In this document: positions 8,045-15,015 of the stretch, piece after piece | Numbering within the stretch: position 1 is the stretch's first letter | How the letters are laid out: every line of letters begins with the position of its first letter | NCBI GenBank assembly: GCA_035629335.1 | Contig: DASPIB010000001.1 | Span: 800,473-864,472 of the forward strand | Reading direction: 5' to 3' | Source: Verrucomicrobiia bacterium | Lineage (GTDB): Bacteria; Patescibacteriota; Saccharimonadia; Saccharimonadales; Saccharimonadaceae | DNA: 64,000 nt | Position numbers and translations under genes: made by a program | The notes under the pieces: generated by a model | Told to the model about the DNA's origin: nothing | Seen by the model: the letters and a program-made list of their open reading frames with translations, nothing else | The model's database searches: none

Positions 8045-8647
8045 CTAACTGGCCCGCAAGATAGAAGCCGCAATTGCGTTGGCGTACTTTGGGTCGTTCG
8101 CTTTGTGCCCAACGCCTTCCACAACCACCAGCGAGCTAGTGTTTGCCAAACTGCGCTGTGCTGCTAGCATTCGCTCGTGGAGCAGCGGGCTCCCCTTAAT
8201 TTCAACAGCCCCCATCATGAGCAGGGTGTAGCACTGAATGCGCGGGGCAAGTTGCGCAAACACCAGCTCTCGTAGCTTCGCAACCAAACCTGGCGTCTTG
8301 GTTTCAAGATATTCCAACTGCTCAGCGGGAACATGTGGGATATCTTCAGCAAACCGGGCCGAAAATGAAAACAGCCACAGCTCGTCTGGCTGCTGGTCGG
8401 CAGCTGCCAAGAAGGCCGTTACTGCTCCCAGCGAAAAACCCGCGAAGATTACCTTTTGTCCGCTCTTCACTCGGGCGCGGTATGCCTCGAGGAATTGCCG
8501 CTTCCAATCTTCAGGGTAGGTGCGCCACTCAATCGGCACCTCAACAAACTCATAGCCCTTTCGCTTAATTGCTTTTCGGACTCGGTTGTAGCCTCCCTTC
8601 TCAAAGCCGCGTTGAAATCCTGGCGCAAAAAATACGACTGGCTGCAT
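8045..8647 (-). CDS. Alpha/beta hydrolase fold protein
   Basis: 200 residues. The nucleophile elbow is GFSLGA with Ser72, the catalytic His is in EGVGHKAND (His181), and PGF near residue 9 would form the oxyanion region. Substrate unknown; small esterase-like hydrolases of this type are common. The start at 8647 is chosen because a -10 like TACTAT (8660-8655) ends 7 nt before this ATG; an upstream Met at 8704 would place the promoter inside the gene. Confidence 0.75.
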   Translation of the reverse strand: MQPVVFFAPGFQRGFEKGGYNRVRKAIKRKGYEFVEVPIEWRTYPEDWKRQFLEAYRARVKSGQKVIFAGFSLGAVTAFLAAADQQPDELWLFSFSARFAEDIPHVPAEQLEYLETKTPGLVAKLRELVFAQLAPRIQCYTLLMMGAVEIKGSPLLHERMLAAQRSLANTSSLVVVEGVGHKANDPKYANAIAASILRAS

Positions 8648-8744
8648 GAATGGTATAGTAACACAGTCTTGGTGTAGGCAACTATCGAAAGACTCTAAAA
8701 ACATGCTATATTATAGTGCGACCCCGCTACGAAAGGACGAGATT

Positions 8745-9695
8745 GTGCCTGGTCTAATGAAAGCTATCCTTCTCGCAAGGGATAATGCACTTCCCGAGAC
8801 TCCAGTCTTTGATCGCCTCTATCCAAGCAGCACCGAGCTAAAGTTCAATTTGATGCTGGCTAACGTTACGGTCGTGGCGCGGAATCGACGCGGCATTCGC
8901 GTTATGGGGTATGGAGAAACCGCCCAGTTTGACGCATTTCCCCCAAATGAAAATCAGAAGAAACTCGAACTCTCGGCAGCGTTGCCGGAAAAGTCCGGTA
9001 ATGGAGCTGGATCGAAAATGATTTCAAAGCTTCTTGGTAGTCTCAAGAGTGCAGCGGCGGTATTCGTCAAGGTCAGTAGCGGCGATAAGCTCATGATCAA
9101 TGGGCAAACTATCGATCTCCACCGCGCGCTACGCTTGGTGATCGAAGTGCCGACCGGCACTCCGATTACACTCGGCGGCATGCTCGGCGCCATCGGTATG
9201 AGTGGGACACTGGGCGCCGTTACCATGAAGCCTGCATTCTTGCGCGATACCTACATCGTATCCGTGGCGAGTATCAGCGGAGCACTGGGTAGCGAGTCGC
9301 TTGAAGTACGGCAAGTGGCTCATAATGTTGCATTCGGTAAGTCATCAGGAACACTTACACTTGGCAAGGTTGGTGGTAGCGTCACCTTTGCTGGAGCCAC
9401 CAGCCCCAAAGTAGTAACTGGAGCCATTACCGGCGATTTGAACTTGACGACCGACTTTTCTGGTGTTTTCACCTTCGCTTCTGTGGCAGGAGATATCACC
9501 GCTCGGCTCGGTACCTCCAGTGAGGTTACTATTAAGTCTGGCAAGTCGCGGAGCTTGCGTGCCACACTCGGCTTCAGTGGGTACGTGAAGCATCGCGGGG
9601 AAGTAACAAATGTACCGATTGATGACATCCGCCTAGGTGCGGGGTCCGAGGTAAGGGTCAACAATAAAACCTATCGTTGGCCGGCCTTCAGTTAG
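8745..9695 (+). CDS. Hypothetical Gly-rich beta-repeat protein
   Basis: 316 residues from a GTG at 8745, chosen because AAGGA ends 7 nt before it; in-frame Met codons further up lack such a site. The central and C-terminal parts contain recurring short blocks of the type hydrophobic-x-Gly-x-hydrophobic (TLGGMLGAIG, VGGSVTFAG, ITGDLNLTT, VAGDITARLG), which suggests a beta-helix or beta-solenoid as in DUF4097-type putative adhesins or bactofilin-like proteins. That assignment is by pattern only. No signal peptide, so probably cytoplasmic. The gene is a single unit ended by a hairpin. Confidence 0.6.
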   Translation: MPGLMKAILLARDNALPETPVFDRLYPSSTELKFNLMLANVTVVARNRRGIRVMGYGETAQFDAFPPNENQKKLELSAALPEKSGNGAGSKMISKLLGSLKSAAAVFVKVSSGDKLMINGQTIDLHRALRLVIEVPTGTPITLGGMLGAIGMSGTLGAVTMKPAFLRDTYIVSVASISGALGSESLEVRQVAHNVAFGKSSGTLTLGKVGGSVTFAGATSPKVVTGAITGDLNLTTDFSGVFTFASVAGDITARLGTSSEVTIKSGKSRSLRATLGFSGYVKHRGEVTNVPIDDIRLGAGSEVRVNNKTYRWPAFS

Positions 9696-9698
9696 AAA

Positions 9699-9725
9699 TA
9701 GCCGCGGGAGGGCATCCCGCGGCTA
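9699..9725 (+). terminator. Intrinsic terminator, 11-bp stem
   Basis: TAGCCGCGGGA (9699-9709) and its complement (9715-9725) form a perfect stem with a 5-nt loop, followed by CTCATTTTCACTTT, 4 nt after the stop of the beta-repeat gene. Confidence 0.8.
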
Positions 9726-9773
9726 CTCATTTTCACTTTATCGCAATAATCTGTTAGAGTAGGGGAAGAAATT

Positions 9774-11132
9774 ATGAAAAAACCACTTCCCACCGTTGCT
9801 ATTATTGGCCAAGCGAATGTCGGCAAAAGTTCGCTGTTTAACCGTTTGGTGCGTTCACAGCAGGCGATTGTGGCCCGTGAGGCCGGTACTACCCGCGATA
9901 ATGTGCTAGGAAAAGTGACCCATGGCGACCACACTTTTTGGCTGGTCGATACTGCTGGCCTTAAAGATCCAAGCGATGAATTTGAAGCTTCGATCCAAGA
10001 GCAAATCGCCGAAGCTGCCGACGCTGCCGACGTTATCCTGGTAGTGGTCGATAGCACCCAGTACCTTGGCGACGACGACCGCATTGTGGCCAAAAAGGCG
10101 CTTAAAAGCCGCAAGCCGGTTATCTTAATTACCAATAAAACCGACTTAAGAGGAAGCCTGCCCATCGACGAGTTTCGCCGGCTCGGTATCAAAACTATTC
10201 TTCCAACCAGTGCCGAACATAACGACGGTATCCGCACTGTCCTCGATGAAATTACGGCAATCATTCCACCGCGGCCAGACACAGCTGCCGATGACATCCT
10301 GCGTATCGCCCTCATTGGCCGACCAAACGTCGGCAAAAGCCATCTGTTTAATACCCTAGCCGGAAAACAGCAGGCGATTGTGGCCAACATTGCTGGCACC
10401 ACCCGTGACGTAAACCGCGTGTCGGTTCGCTACGAGGGCCGCGACCTGGAAATCTTGGACACCGCTGGCGTACGCCGTAATGGCAAGGTAGAGGTCGGCA
10501 TCGAAAAATTCAGTGTATTACGTACCTTGCAGGCGATTGAAGAGGCCGATGTCTGCCTATTGTTAATGGACGTCAACGAGCTCAGTACCCAGCTTGACCA
10601 AAAGCTCGCTGGCATGATTAAAGAAGCCGGCAAGGGCTTGGTTTTGGTGGTCAGCAAATGGGATAGCGTTGAAGGCAAAGACGCGTACACCCGCGATGCC
10701 TTGGCGCCACAAATTTCATACAATTTTGCTTTTGTGCCGTGGGCGCCGCTGATTTTCACTAGCTCAGTCACCGGCCAAAACGTTACTAAGCTGTTTGATC
10801 TGGCGCTACAAATTGAAGCACGCCGCCACACCCAGTTAAAAACCCATGAACTTAATAAAGTCCTCCAAGCCTGCCTCGCAAAGCATCCGCCAGCCGGCCT
10901 GAAAAATACCCATCCACGACTGCGCTACATGGTCCAAACCGATACTTCGCCGCCGTGGTTTGTGATTTTTGGCAGCAATCTTAAATTTCTACACTGGAGC
11001 TACAAACGCTACCTGGAGCGCGCCATGCGTGAAGAATTTGACTTCAGCGGCACACCAATCAACTTTAGTTTTCGGGATGAGAAACAAATAAAAGCTAATC
11101 GCGAGCGCGAGAAACTAGCCGAACAAAAATAA
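9774..11132 (+). CDS. der: Ribosome-assembly GTPase Der (EngA)
   Basis: 452 residues, normal family length. Two tandem GTPase domains (first P-loop GQANVGKSS near 12-20, second GRPNVGKSH near 180-190; NKTD and SKWD as G4 motifs) and a C-terminal KH-like domain identify Der, which acts in 50S subunit maturation. The first P-loop has QA where RP is usual. A purine-rich AGGGGAAG lies a few nt before the ATG. Confidence 0.95.
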   Translation: MKKPLPTVAIIGQANVGKSSLFNRLVRSQQAIVAREAGTTRDNVLGKVTHGDHTFWLVDTAGLKDPSDEFEASIQEQIAEAADAADVILVVVDSTQYLGDDDRIVAKKALKSRKPVILITNKTDLRGSLPIDEFRRLGIKTILPTSAEHNDGIRTVLDEITAIIPPRPDTAADDILRIALIGRPNVGKSHLFNTLAGKQQAIVANIAGTTRDVNRVSVRYEGRDLEILDTAGVRRNGKVEVGIEKFSVLRTLQAIEEADVCLLLMDVNELSTQLDQKLAGMIKEAGKGLVLVVSKWDSVEGKDAYTRDALAPQISYNFAFVPWAPLIFTSSVTGQNVTKLFDLALQIEARRHTQLKTHELNKVLQACLAKHPPAGLKNTHPRLRYMVQTDTSPPWFVIFGSNLKFLHWSYKRYLERAMREEFDFSGTPINFSFRDEKQIKANREREKLAEQK

Positions 11133-11134
11133 AA

Positions 11135-11177
11135 TTCGCCTGAACTGCTGTGATACAATCGCAGCAGTTCAGGCGAA
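11135..11177 (-). terminator. Intrinsic terminator, 16-bp stem
   Basis: Arms 11135-11150 and 11162-11177 are perfectly complementary. On the minus strand the stem is followed by TTTTATTTTTG, ending the leftward gene at 11186; it also lies just after the der stop, so it may work both ways. Confidence 0.85.
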
Positions 11178-11185
11178 GCAGAAGT

Positions 11186-11587
11186 TTAGCCGGCTAGGCT
11201 AGGCGGCTCCACCACGAGGCGAAACACTTCCCGCGCGGTCGGCGCTGTTCCCAGCGACAAGATCAATTCCTTTAGCGAGGCTTGCACTTCAAGCACAAGC
11301 GTCACTTGCTGAACATCCATATCAACCTTCAACGTTCGGAGAAAGGCGTTGAGCGGCGCGTCACCATCCAGGTCAGAGCGAGACACCACCACACCTTGCT
11401 GGCGATGCTTAACCGGACCCCCTGCGAGCTTCGTGGATTCCACCCAAAAGATGGCAATGGTCTTAAACAGCTCGGCAGGATTGCGCTGTTTCATTTCTTC
11501 CATAGACACGCCGTGCGTCTTTTGCGCGTAATCGCACAGGTTGCGGTAGTGCGCTGAGCTCATTGTTATAACCAGTGGGGTATTCAC
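11186..11587 (-). CDS. Hypothetical protein (133 aa)
   Basis: GTG start at 11587 with GGGAG about 5 nt upstream. The protein is soluble and mostly alpha-helical in the first half (MSSAHYRNLCDYAQKTHG, then MEEMKQRN), with a beta-rich second half. No family recognised. It follows the frameshifted membrane gene on the same strand and may share its transcript. Confidence 0.6.
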   Translation of the reverse strand: MNTPLVITMSSAHYRNLCDYAQKTHGVSMEEMKQRNPAELFKTIAIFWVESTKLAGGPVKHRQQGVVVSRSDLDGDAPLNAFLRTLKVDMDVQQVTLVLEVQASLKELILSLGTAPTAREVFRLVVEPPSLAG

Positions 11588-11628
11588 TTTGTCTCCCTGC
11601 GTTAGTAGTCGGTGAGCGTACCGGGTCG

Positions 11629-12043
11629 TTACGATGCGTCCTGTGCAACTCTCTTTCTCAAGCAGAGGCTGAACAGCAACCCGCCGAAGAGACCGACCAG
11701 CAGAGCAATCACACCCTCAAAGGTACCCATGCTCGACTGCAGGCTAAAAACGCCCATGAGTAGCGGAACCAGGAAGACCAGGCCGATGACTGCAATCAGC
11801 CACATTCGCAGTATGCTGTAAAACAGCAATCGCAATCATAGCACTCGCCAAGTTAAAACTCAGCAAATACCAGCCAATTGCCAGCATGCCGACTACACTT
11901 GCCGTCACGCCCAGCCAGTAAACCGGCTTTGGCTCTCGTTCGTACTTGTTTAGCGAGGCATACTCGTTCAGCTTGGCCGCTCCTTCTATAACACAGAAAA
12001 GCTGCATCAAGAATGTGGCAGCCAAAGTCGCTTGCACCAACAT
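11629..12043 (-). pseudogene. Small multi-pass membrane protein, apparently frameshifted
   Basis: The reading frame starts at ATG 12043 (GAGGTG six nt upstream) and encodes about 70 residues with two or three hydrophobic helices, then runs into a non-hydrophobic tail ending at 11744. A second overlapping frame (TTG at 11835, ending at 11629) encodes two strongly hydrophobic helices plus a basic end (RKRVAQDAS). Removing one T from a run of four (minus strand, 11823-11820) joins them into one coherent protein of about 137 residues with four to five helices. Either a real frameshift, a homopolymer error, or two overlapping genes. Confidence 0.5.
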
Positions 12044-12089
12044 GTAGCACCTCGGGATTCACGGAAGTTCTCAATCTCGATCAGACTAT

Positions 12090-12117
12090 ATTATATATTA
12101 AAATTAGGATAAATCAA
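12090..12117 (-). promoter_or_regulatory. Promoter for the leftward membrane gene
   Basis: Minus strand: TTGATT (12117-12112), 16 bp, TATAAT (12095-12090), in an AT-rich stretch, with the SD and ATG of the 12043 gene about 40 nt further on. Confidence 0.65.
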
Positions 12118-12215
12118 TATCAGTAAGGGTGTTCAACAAGCATCTGAAGGGCGCTCCCTAAGGGGAAGTGTCCGTCTCTGTGCTATAGTAGAATGACCAA
12201 ACAGCAAAACGAATT

Positions 12216-12785
12216 ATGACGCTCATTATAGGACTCGGTAATCCCGGCACAGATTATACCCGCACCCGGCACAACGTTGGGTTTTTTATGTTAGATGCTC
12301 TTGCCGAAAAACACCGCTTACAGTGGCAAGAGAAACCAAAGTTTAAAGCACTTATCGCCGAATATACCCACACGGGCGGAAAAAGCCTGCTTATTAAACC
12401 AACAACCTTCTATAATAACAGCGGTGAAGCTGCCCGCGCGGTGATGGACTTTTATAAAATCGAGACATCGCACATCTTGGCTATCCACGACGAACTGGTG
12501 TTGCCACTCGGCACGGTGCGCACCCGGAAAGGCGGCAGCGATGCCGGCAATAACGGTATCAAAAGCCTCAATCAACACCTCGGGCTGGATTACACCCGCA
12601 TTCGCGTGGGCGTCTGGCAAGAACAGCGCAACCACACCGATGACCGCGACTTTGTGCTGGGCAAATTTTCATCTGCCGAGCTTGAAAAACTACATACCAT
12701 TAGCGATTACGCTACAGATGCAGTAGAAGACTTCATTAAGCTAAAAACCTTGCCGGCTACCACTTGGAAGCTCGGCGACAATTAG
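12216..12785 (+). CDS. pth: Peptidyl-tRNA hydrolase
   Basis: 189 residues, normal length. GLGNPG at 6-11, catalytic His19 in TRHNVGF, KPTTFYNNSGEA (61-72) and Asp92 in HDELVLP are the hallmarks of bacterial Pth, which frees tRNA from prematurely released peptidyl-tRNA. A TGC TATAGT extended -10 (12184-12189) lies 26 nt upstream, giving a short leader. Confidence 0.95.
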   Translation: MTLIIGLGNPGTDYTRTRHNVGFFMLDALAEKHRLQWQEKPKFKALIAEYTHTGGKSLLIKPTTFYNNSGEAARAVMDFYKIETSHILAIHDELVLPLGTVRTRKGGSDAGNNGIKSLNQHLGLDYTRIRVGVWQEQRNHTDDRDFVLGKFSSAELEKLHTISDYATDAVEDFIKLKTLPATTWKLGDN

Positions 12786-12807
12786 ATTAAATTTATTTTT
12801 TAACACC

Positions 12808-12848
12808 AAAAAGCGCCAGGTAAGGGTGGGCATCACCTGGCGCTTTTT
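12808..12848 (+). terminator. Intrinsic terminator of pth
   Basis: AAAAAGCGCCAGGT (12808-12821) pairs with ACCTGGCGCTTTTT (12835-12848), ending in a T run: a classical rho-independent terminator. Confidence 0.9.
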
Positions 12849-12850
12849 GG

Positions 12851-13001
12851 CCCTTTAACCCACCCATGGAGGGCTTGGCGTGACCCACCTCACAAATCAA
12901 GAGGTCCGCTGGTTAAAGGGATTGGTTTACATGCAACGTGTTGTATAATGCCCGGGAAGTGGAGGGGAAGAAACTTGCCCAGAGCGCGTTGCATGCAATC
13001 C
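12851..13001. other. Non-coding region with two nested stem-loops before dprA
   Basis: CCCTTTAACC (12851-12860) pairs perfectly with GGTTAAAGGG (12911-12920), enclosing ACCTC/GAGGT (12887-12891 with 12901-12905). A second element pairs CATGCAACGTG (12930-12940) with CGCGTTGCATG (12985-12995), extended by GGATTG/CAATCC (12919-12924 with 12996-13001) across a 5-nt bulge, and contains a GGGAAG/CTTGCCC inner stem and a TATAAT (12944-12949). Together this looks like a small structured RNA or a regulatory leader. It does not match tmRNA, RNase P, SRP or tRNA signatures that I know. The remaining 90 nt to dprA show nothing clear apart from a possible -10. Confidence 0.4.
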
Positions 13002-13090
13002 AACAAAAAATTGTTAAATAGGGGTATAAGGTGCGTTTGGCTACCGGGGTGGCAACCAATCATGAGCTATATTAGCACGCTTAATAATTA

Positions 13091-13984
13091 ATGTCAATAC
13101 TTTTTGTCATAAAACATATGAAAATCAATAGAATAATTACCCAAGAACACCCATTTTTACAGAGGTTAGATAATATTGTAAAATCACCAACATCATTGTA
13201 TGTTACAGGTGTATTGCCGACACATATGGCACCAGTAGTGGCGGTTGTTGGCACCCGAAAGCCAACTGCTTATGGCAAGGAAGTAGCTTATTCATTTAGC
13301 TACGAGCTCGCAAAACAGGGCGTGATTATTGTCAGTGGTTTGGCGCTCGGTATCGATGGCATTGCCCATAAAGCCGCCCTCGATGCCGGTGGCACCACCG
13401 TGGCTGTGCTGGCAAATGGCCTCCACACCATTTACCCCTCGTCGCACTACCAACTCGGTAAAAGAATAGTTGAAAACGGCGGAGCAATTATTAGCGAATA
13501 TGAACCAGGTAAAAGCGCGCTGCCATACCAGTTTTTAGCCCGCAATCGGCTTATTAGTGGCCTATCCGATGCGGTTATTGTTATAGAAGCTGCTAGCCGC
13601 AGCGGCACATTAAATACCGTCTCGCATGCCCTCGAACAGGGCAGAGAGGTGTTTGCCGTGCCCGGTGCCATCACCAGCCCGCTCAGCGCTGGCTGCAATG
13701 AACTCATCAAACAAGGCGCGCAGCCGGCTACTTCGGTACAAGATATTCTTGAGGTCATCGCACCACGGCTGGCGAGCGCCAGCGCCCAACCACAACAGCT
13801 TTCATTAGGTGATTCTCGAGAAGAAAAGACCATCATTGCACTTTTGCAGCACGGCATCCGCGACGGCGATGAGCTGCACCGGCAAAGCCAGCTGGATGTC
13901 CGTGTCTTTAACCAAACCCTTACTATGCTTGAGATTAAAGGGGCTATTCGGGCGCTCGGCGCGCATCAGTGGACACTTGCGTAA
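13091..13984 (+). CDS. dprA: DNA processing protein DprA
   Basis: 297 residues (288 if started at the second Met, 13118). Rossmann-type core with GTRKPTAYG, the nucleotide-site block GLALGIDGIAHKAAL, and SRSGTLNT, then a C-terminal winged helix (about 235-297). DprA loads RecA on incoming single-stranded DNA during natural transformation. The N-terminal helical domain of many DprA proteins is missing, so this is a compact form. A TATATT (13068-13073) lies 17 nt upstream and no SD is visible. Confidence 0.9.
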   Translation: MSILFVIKHMKINRIITQEHPFLQRLDNIVKSPTSLYVTGVLPTHMAPVVAVVGTRKPTAYGKEVAYSFSYELAKQGVIIVSGLALGIDGIAHKAALDAGGTTVAVLANGLHTIYPSSHYQLGKRIVENGGAIISEYEPGKSALPYQFLARNRLISGLSDAVIVIEAASRSGTLNTVSHALEQGREVFAVPGAITSPLSAGCNELIKQGAQPATSVQDILEVIAPRLASASAQPQQLSLGDSREEKTIIALLQHGIRDGDELHRQSQLDVRVFNQTLTMLEIKGAIRALGAHQWTLA

Positions 13985-13990
13985 ACTAAA

Positions 13991-14031
13991 CTATATCTCC
14001 GGTGCCGCCCACAGCAGCGCCGGAGATATAG
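13991..14031. terminator. Hairpin after dprA
   Basis: CTATATCTCCGG (13991-14002) pairs with 14020-14031, extended inward with one wobble to about 15 bp. No T run follows on the plus strand, so termination efficiency is uncertain. The next 115 nt hold nothing that I can identify. Confidence 0.5.
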
Positions 14032-14147
14032 CGTCAGTCCATCGCGACGTGGAAGAACTGAACGTTGAGACTTCGCAGAGAACCGTGAACACCACAAGCA
14101 ACAGCTAGAAGAGGATCATTGGCATTTTAAATGTGACCATAAAAAAG

Positions 14148-14188
14148 GCGGCCTGCCGATCAGCAATCGCAGCTGATCGGCAGGCCGC
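14148..14188 (-). terminator. Intrinsic terminator, 17-bp perfect stem
   Basis: Arms 14148-14164 and 14172-14188 are perfectly complementary around a 7-nt loop, followed on the minus strand by CTTTTTTATGG. It ends the transcript of the gene at 14198. Confidence 0.9.
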
Positions 14189-14197
14189 TACACACAG

Positions 14198-14833
14198 CTA
14201 GTGCTGACCGAAGGGTCCGCGCCTCTTCCGCGCCGGTGCGGCCTTGTCCTGACGCGCAGACTCGGCCTCGAGCCTATCGGACAACCGAACAGCACGCGCC
14301 TGGTCCATCTTGACGGACCAAGCATCGAGAGCCCTGAATGCGCGCTGGAGAAGCGGCCTGACATGCGGCCAGGCCTGCGCCAAGAGCGCGTCGTCAAAAC
14401 TCGCGTGGCCGTCACGGATTGCCTTCACCGACTCGGTCAGCTGCATCTGCCGCACAGCCTTTTCAGCGGCGCCCTTGTCAACGCCATGCAGCGCCATATA
14501 GAGAACCGTGTTCAGCCCACGCCGAATCGCAACCTCTTCCTTTGGGGAGAGATCCACGTCGGTGACCTTGAGTGTGATCTTTGGCCCTAGCTCTTCCTGA
14601 GCCGCCTGCTCGTCCGGAAAGAGCCGCATCAGCTTGTTGCCACTAGGGAAGTAGAGGAAGCCCATTTCGTCCACCAGGCCGTAACCGAGGATCCTCGGCT
14701 TGGCCTTGGGGTTCTGCGCAGCGCTCTTCAGACTTTTAGCGTCGTATGCAATGCGCAGGCCTTTGTCATCGGCAGCATCAACCTCATCGGTGGGGTCGAT
14801 GCCCTCGCCCATAAGGTCTTCGTTGGATACCAT
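14198..14833 (-). CDS. Hypothetical acidic/basic protein (211 aa), GC-rich
   Basis: ATG at 14833 with AGGA/GGAA sequences 8-15 nt upstream. Acidic N-terminus (DPTDEVDAADDK), a middle part rich in small beta elements, and a helical, Arg-rich C-terminus (KAAPARKRRGPFGQH). No family recognised. Its third codon positions are visibly richer in G and C than in neighbouring topA or dprA, and it carries its own SD and a very strong terminator, consistent with separate acquisition. Confidence 0.6.
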   Translation of the reverse strand: MVSNEDLMGEGIDPTDEVDAADDKGLRIAYDAKSLKSAAQNPKAKPRILGYGLVDEMGFLYFPSGNKLMRLFPDEQAAQEELGPKITLKVTDVDLSPKEEVAIRRGLNTVLYMALHGVDKGAAEKAVRQMQLTESVKAIRDGHASFDDALLAQAWPHVRPLLQRAFRALDAWSVKMDQARAVRLSDRLEAESARQDKAAPARKRRGPFGQH

Positions 14834-15015
14834 TCTTCGATTCCTATCCTAGAACAGCCAAAACATGCATAATAGATGATATCAGATAATTTGAAAAATG
14901 CAACTAGCTGGGTTATGGTTAAGTAATAGTCGCAACTTGCAGGAGCATCACCACCAAGTTCATAAAATCTACTTGTATTACCATGCAACGATGTGTAGAC
15001 TATACTGGACAAAGC

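Noticed and set aside
13809-14108. 99-codon frame overlapping the end of dprA
   Set aside because: Shadow frame of dprA running through a hairpin, without an initiation site.
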